Shown here: positions 5,836-9,861 of the stretch, in pieces
Layout of the letters: each line of letters opens with the position of its first letter
Numbering within the stretch: position 1 is the stretch's first letter
Assembly: GCA_903904275.1 (NCBI GenBank)
Contig: CAIVBX010000334.1
Coordinates: 1-9,861 of the forward strand
Length of the DNA: 9,861 bases
Source of the DNA: an uncultured Pseudomonadota bacterium
GTDB taxonomy: Bacteria; Pseudomonadota; Gammaproteobacteria; Methylococcales; Methylomonadaceae
Direction of reading: 5' to 3'
Translations under genes and position numbers: made by a program
Notes under the pieces: model-generated
What the model saw: only the letters and a program-made list of their open reading frames with translations
Told to the model about the DNA's origin: nothing
Databases searched by the model: none

Positions 5836-6174
5836 ATGACAACAGAATTAGAAAATCAGCCCATAACCGTTGAATCACTCGCAGAAAATTTATTGCATTT
5901 TGAATTGCGCGGCATTGATGGTGACGCATGGTTATCGGATTACAAAACAAGTGAAATTCGATTAGCGATTGATTGGGCTAGACATTGGATTATGCAGAAC
6001 CCAACTAACCAAAAGGGCGGGGCGTTTGAATGGTGCAATATCGCAGATTTACTCGACATTACGGCGGACATTGATAGCGGCAAAATCACAATGACAGAAA
6101 ACGGACGAGCGGCAGTTTTGTTGCACGATGTTGAAAAATTGAAAAATGGCGATTTGCCGAATTGCGCCGCGTAG
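5836..6174 (+). CDS. Hypothetical 112-aa acidic protein
   Basis: The gene starts 27 nt after the exonuclease stop, with only a weak AAGAGA before it. The sequence opens MTTELENQPITVESLAENLL and contains tryptophan-bearing helices (DGDAWLSDYK, RLAIDWARHWIMQNP) and a calcium-loop-like but unproven ITADIDSGKITM. There is no signal peptide, membrane span or recognised motif. It closes the exonuclease cluster and is followed by a 200-bp non-coding gap. Function unknown. Confidence 0.75.
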   Translation: MTTELENQPITVESLAENLLHFELRGIDGDAWLSDYKTSEIRLAIDWARHWIMQNPTNQKGGAFEWCNIADLLDITADIDSGKITMTENGRAAVLLHDVEKLKNGDLPNCAA

Positions 6175-6378
6175 GTTTTGAGTGACTAAACGGAATTTTG
6201 TTTAGTCGTTTAGTCAGCACGCTATAGGTTGTATACCAAAAAAACGGGGCTTTTACACCCGTATAACGAAAAGGGCTAGGAAGTACCTTTTTGATTTTGT
6301 GGCGCGTTGAATTTGTCGCGCCACTACCCCAAAACCACCCAAAAACGAAATAAATCACGCTTGTAACCATGAAAAACG
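6175..6378. promoter_or_regulatory. Regulatory gap before the terminase-like gene
   Basis: This gap holds two hairpins. GACTAAAC (6184-6191) can pair with either of two tandem GTTTAGTC copies (6200-6207, 6208-6215). GTGGCGCG (6299-6306) pairs with CGCGCCAC (6317-6324) around a 10-nt loop. Neither has a following T-run on the + strand. A TATAGG at 6223-6228 could be a -10 box, without a convincing -35. A promoter for the 6379 gene probably lies here. Confidence 0.4.
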
Positions 6379-6948
6379 ATGACTAAACAAATAACACAAC
6401 CACCCGAAAACGTAATGACACGGGCAGAATTTGCCCGACACATTCAACGCAATCGTTCTTATATCACGCAATTGGCAAAGGCGGGGCGATTGGTACTCGA
6501 TGCCGACGGCAATGTTTTAGTAGCTGAAAGTCTAGCCCGTATCGAAACAACTGCCGATAAATCGAAAGCAGCAACGGTTCAACGACATTCGAAAGCAAGG
6601 GGCGAAACCACGCCAAACAATGAACCCGTTAACGAAAATGCAGATAACGACGGATTAAGCTACAGCGACTGGCATAGAAGGCGCGAGCGTGCCAATGCCT
6701 TGAAAGCAGAACAAGAGTTAGCCGTATCAAACGGGCAATTGCTTTTAGTTACAGACATTGAACCCGTGATTTATTCGAGCATGACGCTAATTCGTTCACG
6801 GCTTGAATCGTTAGGCACAACGTTAGCACTGCAACTAGCAGCCGAATCGGATGCAAACCGCATTCAAATTATGATTGACCAATACGTTGAACAAACCTTA
6901 GCCAATTTACATAAAACGTTCAAAGATTTAGCACGAAAAAGTAAATGA
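6379..6948 (+). CDS. Terminase small subunit-like protein (Nu1/TerS type)
   Basis: The 189-aa architecture is that of small terminase subunits. An N-terminal HTH (MTRAEFARHIQRNRSYITQL, about 13-32) continues as AGRLVLDADGNVLVAESLARI. A disordered Lys/Thr/Asn linker follows (about 58-92), then a helical block (LSYSDWHRRRERANALKAEQ, about 93-120) and an oligomerisation-like region (LIRSRLESLGTTLALQLAAE through DQYVEQTLANLHKTF). In phages this protein binds cos or pac DNA and hands it to the large subunit. No large terminase, portal or capsid gene exists on the circle. Phage satellites carry such orphan genes to redirect helper packaging. There is no good ribosome site at ATG 6379; Met13 (6415) is an alternative start. 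The family call rests on layout and local sequence, not a search. Confidence 0.65.
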   Translation: MTKQITQPPENVMTRAEFARHIQRNRSYITQLAKAGRLVLDADGNVLVAESLARIETTADKSKAATVQRHSKARGETTPNNEPVNENADNDGLSYSDWHRRRERANALKAEQELAVSNGQLLLVTDIEPVIYSSMTLIRSRLESLGTTLALQLAAESDANRIQIMIDQYVEQTLANLHKTFKDLARKSK

Positions 6949-7139
6949 TAACTACCACACCACCAGCGAAACCTAAGCCAACGGCGCAAACCGTGTTGAA
7001 GTGTTTAGGATTCGCCACCTATAGCGCGTATTGGTTAGCGTATCGACAACAACATCAAAGCCACGCCATAACAAAATCGGGGAAACATGGCGCGAAAAAT
7101 TCAACGCGCCACAGCGACGAAATACACAACAGCGCGTAA
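6945..7139 (+). CDS. Small 64-aa ORF coupled to the terminase-like gene
   Basis: Its ATG overlaps the preceding stop (ATGA, 6945-6948), the position usually held by a large terminase gene. The product starts MITTTPPAKPKPTAQTVLKC, then LGFATYSAYWLAYRQQHQSH, and ends in a basic low-complexity tail. No ATPase motif is present. It may be a genuine small protein or the eroded start of a lost gene. A second short frame (7087-7248) overlaps its end. Confidence 0.45.
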   Translation: MITTTPPAKPKPTAQTVLKCLGFATYSAYWLAYRQQHQSHAITKSGKHGAKNSTRHSDEIHNSA

Positions 7140-7157
7140 TAAAACGCAACAATGCGT

Positions 7158-7274
7158 AAGTACGAAAAATAATTATATTCCGTACTTCAAAAATTCAACG
7201 GTGCAATCGAGTACGAAAAACTTATTTATTTACTTTTCGTACAAATAACGATAAACTTTAAAAACATTTCGTAC
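7158..7274. other. res recombination site, three subsites
   Basis: Three resolvase-type subsites precede the resolvase gene. Subsite I (7158-7187) has arms AAGTACG and CGTACTT around a central palindrome ATAATTAT (7169-7176), with AT at the exact centre. Subsite II (7211-7242) has perfect 9-bp arms GTACGAAAA and TTTTCGTAC. Subsite III (about 7246-7274) has one clear half TTTCGTAC and one degenerate half TAACGATAAA. Centre spacings are about 54 and 33.5 bp, close to the gamma-delta/Tn3 res geometry, and the orientation (I distal, III next to the resolvase gene) is also the same. It probably also autoregulates the gene. Confidence 0.8.
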
Positions 7275-7301
7275 AAAGAAAACATTTTAAAGGGCATCAT
7301 C

Positions 7302-7886
7302 ATGAAAAATCATAAAGGGCAACAAGTGGGTTATATCCGCGTGAGTACAACAACACAGAATACAGACCGCCAACTTGACGGCATCGAGCTAGACAAAACA
7401 TTTACTGAAAAAAAATCAGCTAAAACAGCAGACGAACGAAAAGAGCTACAGGCTTGCATCGAATATCTACGGGCAGGCGATACGTTGAACGTTCACAGTA
7501 TCGACCGTTTAGCGCGTAATTTAGCGGACTTAAAAACGTTGGTTACACAAATCAATGCAAAGGGTGCAAATGTTCACTTTCACAAAGAAAATTTAATCTT
7601 TAAAGGCGATGGCGCGAGTGACCCGATGCAACAGTTAATGCTCAATATGATGGGCGCATTTGCAGAATTCGAGCGGTCAATCATCGTTGAACGTCGCCGT
7701 GAAGGCGTAGCGGTTGCACTTGAAAAAGGTGTTAAGTTTGGGCGCACTGCCAAAGTCACACCTGAAATTGCACTTGAAATACAAGCCAAAAAAGCGGCTG
7801 GTGTAAAAGTTGAACAGCTAATGAATGAGTACGGTATTGGACGGCAAACAGTCTATGACGCATTAAAAAAACAGGCGCAACCATGA
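7302..7886 (+). CDS. Serine recombinase (resolvase/invertase family)
   Basis: This 194-aa protein is a full-length small serine recombinase. The catalytic Ser is S15 in VGYIRVST, with R13. The second catalytic cluster is D68, R69 and R72 in HSIDRLARN. Helix E runs through MMGAFAEFERSIIVERRREG (117-136), and the C-terminal HTH is about 152-190 (GVKVEQLMNEYGIGRQTVYD). Ribosome site AAAGGG (7289-7294) lies 7 nt before ATG 7302. With the upstream res it should resolve plasmid multimers to monomers. With a three-subsite res and no transposase or invertible segment, inversion or transposition roles are unlikely. The stop overlaps the HNH gene start (ATGA, 7883-7886). Confidence 0.92.
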   Translation: MKNHKGQQVGYIRVSTTTQNTDRQLDGIELDKTFTEKKSAKTADERKELQACIEYLRAGDTLNVHSIDRLARNLADLKTLVTQINAKGANVHFHKENLIFKGDGASDPMQQLMLNMMGAFAEFERSIIVERRREGVAVALEKGVKFGRTAKVTPEIALEIQAKKAAGVKVEQLMNEYGIGRQTVYDALKKQAQP

Positions 7887-8233
7887 GACATGATTATTGC
7901 GTTGCTTGCGGGAATAAAGAAAACTTACATCAGCATCATCTTGTACCGACAGCAGTAGGCGGTACGGATGACGAAACAAACTTAATTACATTATGTGGCG
8001 AATGTCATGGACGATTACACGGCAAAAGGCTAGGCGTTCATTGGAAAACTTGCCAACGCGAAGGCATCGACAAGGCATTGGCTAAAGGCATCAAGTTTGG
8101 CGCGAAACCTAAATTTACGGACGAACAGATTGAACAAATCAAAGCACGCCACAACGAAGGCGTAAGCGTTGCCAATATCGCAAAAGAATTTGAAACGTCA
8201 CGGCAAACCATTTACACCATGTTGGCGAAATAA
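7883..8233 (+). CDS. HNH nuclease fused to a resolvase-type DNA-binding tail
   Basis: The 116-aa protein has two parts. Residues 1-46 form an HNH nuclease module: CxxC (C6, C9), HQHHLVP (H18, H19), N33, then CGECH (C38, C41, H42) and H46, so the zinc and catalytic residues look intact. Residues 59-116 align without gaps to resolvase residues 133-190 of the neighbour gene, with about 25 of 58 identical by hand count. Shared blocks include REG, ALxKGxKFG and RQTxY. The tail thus includes the end of helix E and the whole HTH. The gene is translationally coupled to the resolvase. It may cut or nick at res-like sequences, though no substrate is shown. The strong terminator follows 17 nt after the stop. 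Confidence 0.85.
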   Translation: MRHDYCVACGNKENLHQHHLVPTAVGGTDDETNLITLCGECHGRLHGKRLGVHWKTCQREGIDKALAKGIKFGAKPKFTDEQIEQIKARHNEGVSVANIAKEFETSRQTIYTMLAK

Positions 8234-8249
8234 GACGCGCCACCAGAAC

Positions 8250-8278
8250 AAAGCCGCCGATAATAAGGCGGTTTTTTT
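8250..8278 (+). terminator. Intrinsic terminator after the resolvase-HNH operon
   Basis: GCCGCC (8253-8258) pairs with GGCGGT (8267-8272), using one G-U pair, around an 8-nt AT-rich loop. The stem can extend by A-T pairs from 8250, and seven Ts run through 8272-8278. This is the clearest rho-independent terminator in the window. It rules out the ATG at 8279, directly after the T-run, as a natural start. Confidence 0.9.
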
Positions 8279-8313
8279 ATGCGTATTTACGCGCCATTAC
8301 GCTTTGTTGTGTT

Positions 8314-8319
8314 TATAAT
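8314..8319 (+). promoter_or_regulatory. Candidate -10 box TATAAT for the 8354 operon
   Basis: A perfect TATAAT lies 35 bp after the terminator and 34 bp before ATG 8354. No consensus -35 lies 16-18 bp upstream. A 13-mer TTTACGCGCCATT (8286-8298) stands there instead, and the same 13-mer occurs at 9280-9292 before the 232-aa gene, so it may be an activator site. Confidence 0.5.
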
Positions 8320-8353
8320 CAACCCGAATTTAACCCAAAACAGACACGCCAAA

Positions 8354-8554
8354 ATGAATAACGGTAAATCAATTCTAAAAAACATCATTGACGGCATGGC
8401 AAACGCCCTTGTTTTGTACCCCGATAATGATTACATACGCCCCGACAAACGCGGCTTTAGTCGTGACGCGGCAAACCTACGCGGCGATTTTAAAAACGTG
8501 GCTAATGACCTAAGAAAAACTACATTGAACTATGGCGAAAACTACAACGGCTAA
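8354..8554 (+). CDS. Hypothetical 66-aa protein paired with the membrane protein
   Basis: I start at ATG 8354 because it lies just downstream of the TATAAT. The longer frame to 8279 would begin on the terminator T-run. The protein reads MNNGKSILKNIIDGMANALV, then LYPDNDYIRPDKRGFSRDAA and NLRGDFKNVANDLRKTTLNY. There is no cysteine, signal peptide or membrane span. Its 3' end overlaps the next gene by 23 bp in another frame (8532-8554), so the two are tightly coupled. A cytosolic partner or regulator of the membrane protein is an inference from that overlap only. Confidence 0.75.
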   Translation: MNNGKSILKNIIDGMANALVLYPDNDYIRPDKRGFSRDAANLRGDFKNVANDLRKTTLNYGENYNG

Positions 8555-8921
8555 TGTTAGAAATCGTCACGGCGATTTAACTGTTCAACACCATGAAACG
8601 GATAGCCCGTTGTTGCCAGTGGCACAACTTGAACACTTGCACCAATTCAAACCCGACGCGGTAGATTTTGTAATTGAACAAACGAAAATTGAAGCGGATT
8701 ATCGACGCGCCGAAACGCAAAGATTAAACACGCTTGTTTTTGTCGAGCGCGTTATTGGTCAAGTATTCGCCTTGCTAATCGGTTTAAGTGGCATTTTTAG
8801 CGGTGCTTATGTGGCAGTGAACGGGCAACCGACGGCGGGGGCTACAATTGCCAGTTTGTCATTAACTGGATTAGCCGTTGTTTTCTTGAAAGGCAAAATG
8901 TCAAAACCACCCCAAAATTAA
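8532..8921 (+). CDS. Two-TM membrane protein, DUF2335-like
   Basis: The 129-aa protein has a soluble N-terminal half with the block EHLHQFKPDAVDFVIEQTKI, followed by a charged helix (EADYRRAETQRLN). Two membrane segments follow: about 77-96 (GQVFALLIGLSGIFSGAYVA) and 101-119 (TAGATIASLSLTGLAVVFL), joined by a short NGQP loop. A short Lys-rich tail ends the protein. This matches the DUF2335 layout of small predicted membrane proteins common on phages and plasmids, whose function is unknown to me. N- and C-termini are probably cytoplasmic. A holin role could be proposed from the two spans, but the long soluble N-terminus makes that unlikely. Confidence 0.75.
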   Translation: MAKTTTANVRNRHGDLTVQHHETDSPLLPVAQLEHLHQFKPDAVDFVIEQTKIEADYRRAETQRLNTLVFVERVIGQVFALLIGLSGIFSGAYVAVNGQPTAGATIASLSLTGLAVVFLKGKMSKPPQN

Positions 8922-9333
8922 CAGCACCCGACTTGTAATCAGTTGGTCACGCGCTTAAAATCCAATAAATACGCGGCTTGTATCGCTATCACTTCAAAAC
9001 GTGGTCACGTTTATGGTCACTTCGCACAAAAAACAACGTCATTTTTACGTCGTTCTAATCGTTTTTACATTGTTTTACACACCAAAATAACCACAAAGCG
9101 AACGGCGTGTGTGTGAAATAATTTGTTTTCGAGTTGGCATGAAAAATAATTTATTAACGCACGTTTGCGCCCTGTTATGAATCGTTACGCATTTTTAAAA
9201 CCATGTAAAATCTAAACGGTCGTTAAGGTTTTACACGCTGTTACACAATCCTACGCATTAACCCGCATTTTTAAACACTTTTACGCGCCATTGGTTACAA
9301 TTCGCAAATCTAAAAATTCCACGCGATAACCAC
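8922..9333. other. 412-bp non-coding region with repeats; candidate cis site
   Basis: No gene is supported here. GGTCAC occurs three times (8945, 9004, 9015), one within ACGTGGTCACGT (8999-9010). An imperfect hairpin AACAACGT (9032-9039) / ACGTCGTT (9047-9054) has a 7-nt loop and one mismatch. The 12-mer CGCATTTTTAAA occurs directly at 9188 and 9264, and TTTTACAC/TTACGC variants recur throughout. A TACAAT at 9296-9301 may be the -10 for the 232-aa gene. The region could be a packaging (cos/pac), partition or regulatory site; none is proven. Confidence 0.45.
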
Positions 9334-9861
9334 ATGACGTTGCACGAAAAACAAAACGCAAAAATGCGTAATTTTATGCCATACCTGCCAATGCCTGATT
9401 ATTTCATTGATGCCCTTGAACTTAGAATTAGGGGAATTACACATCGAACTAATCATTACTTATGGGAAATTTTCAAATACCCCGATATACCGCGAATTCT
9501 TGACGAAATAGAAACGAAATATCGCTATAACCTCTATGACGTTAGCATTGACGAATTAAACGACCCAAACGGTTATTGGAATTGGCTATACACACCAAGT
9601 CGATTAAATTGCGGTTGGGCTTACTGGTTCATTTCTGAAGCCACATTTTCATTTGATGAAAAAAAATATATTTGGGCTATGCAGTGCATGAATGAAGCGA
9701 CTTTGCATATTGGACAGGCTCAAGCGCATTGGGAAATTGAAAGTAAAAAATCAGAACAGGCAAGGCAAAAGGTAAAAATTCGCCATGAATTAAGCAATAT
9801 CGCTAAATTTGAAGCGATTGAATTCTATGAAACAAACAATACTGGCGTTTTATTTGAAAAA
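9334..9861 (+). CDS. Unrecognised 232-aa protein, N-terminal part (wraps the circular join)
   Basis: Translation from ATG 9334 runs open to the window end and continues at base 1 to TGA 310-312, giving 232 aa on the circle. The frame has an upstream stop at 9259-9261 and no other Met, so this start is well bounded; ribosome site is poor. The N-terminal half is rich in Tyr, Trp, Ile and Asp, for example HRTNHYLWEIFKYPDIPRIL and PNGYWNWLYTPSRLNCGWAY. There is no signal peptide or clear membrane span. Codons are more AT-rich than the replication genes. It stands alone behind a long non-coding region, the place for a cargo gene such as defence or host-interaction, but no family is recognised and the role is open. 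Confidence 0.8.
   Translation, partial: MTLHEKQNAKMRNFMPYLPMPDYFIDALELRIRGITHRTNHYLWEIFKYPDIPRILDEIETKYRYNLYDVSIDELNDPNGYWNWLYTPSRLNCGWAYWFISEATFSFDEKKYIWAMQCMNEATLHIGQAQAHWEIESKKSEQARQKVKIRHELSNIAKFEAIEFYETNNTGVLFEK
9721..9861. repeat. Terminal direct repeat, right copy (circular join)
   Basis: This segment is identical to bases 1-141 and marks closure of a 9720-bp circle. It falls inside the 232-aa gene and adds no new sequence, so it should be counted once. Confidence 0.95.

Noticed and set aside
7087..7248. 53-aa frame starting MARKIQRATATKYTTARNKT
   Set aside because: It has a possible ribosome site but runs through res subsites I and II, and its composition follows the AT-rich repeats. 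Probably chance.
7302..7886. DNA invertase controlling a switchable segment
   Set aside because: No inverted pair of crossover sites flanks any segment. The three-subsite layout fits a resolvase.
8279..8353. Upstream start for the 66-aa protein
   Set aside because: The ATG is directly after the T-run of the terminator and upstream of the TATAAT, so it would not be on the transcript.
8532..8921. Holin
   Set aside because: Two spans alone are weak evidence. The long charged N-terminal half and absence of an endolysin or structural genes argue against it.
1..9861. Integrase, relaxase, capsid, large terminase, toxin-antitoxin pair, tRNA or rRNA
   Set aside because: No supporting motif was found on either strand of the closed circle.

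Overview
The window is a complete circular replicon of about 9.7 kb, written out linearly. Bases 9721-9861 repeat bases 1-141 exactly, so the unit circle is 9720 bp and one gene crosses the join (9334 to the end, continuing at 1-312). Every credible gene is on the + strand. Base composition is AT-leaning, roughly 40% GC by eye. AlpA, Toprim, SF3-helicase, DEDD-exonuclease and Nu1-type proteins point to a proteobacterial host; the species cannot be read from this sequence.

Layout. (1) 459-3650 is a tightly packed replication operon: an AlpA-family regulator, a 118-aa helical protein, a Toprim primase-like protein, an 82-aa ORF with a terminator-like hairpin inside it, and an SF3 replicative helicase of the DUF5906 type. 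(2) 3651-4351 is non-coding and is the best origin candidate: ten copies of a 9-bp iteron in both orientations, an 18-bp inverted repeat, a long A-rich tract with five helically spaced GCACTTTTT boxes, a G-quadruplex motif and a GC hairpin. (3) 4352-6174 holds a small Gln/Gly-rich protein that looks frameshifted, an 89-aa basic protein, a PolB-like DEDDy 3'-5' exonuclease and a 112-aa unknown. (4) 6379-7139 holds a Nu1-like terminase small subunit with no large subunit anywhere, and a coupled 64-aa ORF. (5) 7158-8278 is a recombination module: a three-subsite res site with Tn3/gamma-delta-like spacing, a serine resolvase, an HNH protein whose C-terminal half is homologous to the resolvase's DNA-binding tail, and a strong terminator. 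(6) 8354-8921 encodes a 66-aa protein overlapping a two-TM DUF2335-like membrane protein. (7) 8922-9333 is repeat-bearing non-coding DNA, followed by the unrecognised 232-aa protein that wraps the circle.

How it may work together. Primase, helicase, exonuclease and iteron origin make an autonomous replicator, and the resolvase with res would resolve multimers. AlpA plus a primase/helicase unit plus an orphan small terminase, with no capsid, tail, large terminase, relaxase or integrase, resembles a phage satellite that replicates as a plasmid and may redirect a helper phage's packaging. That reading is inference; a small cryptic plasmid that acquired a packaging-like gene is the main alternative. 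The most unusual items are the HNH/resolvase-tail pair, the orphan terminase gene, and an octamer (GTGGCGCG) present at least 17 times across the backbone but absent from the 8.25-0.62 kb segment.
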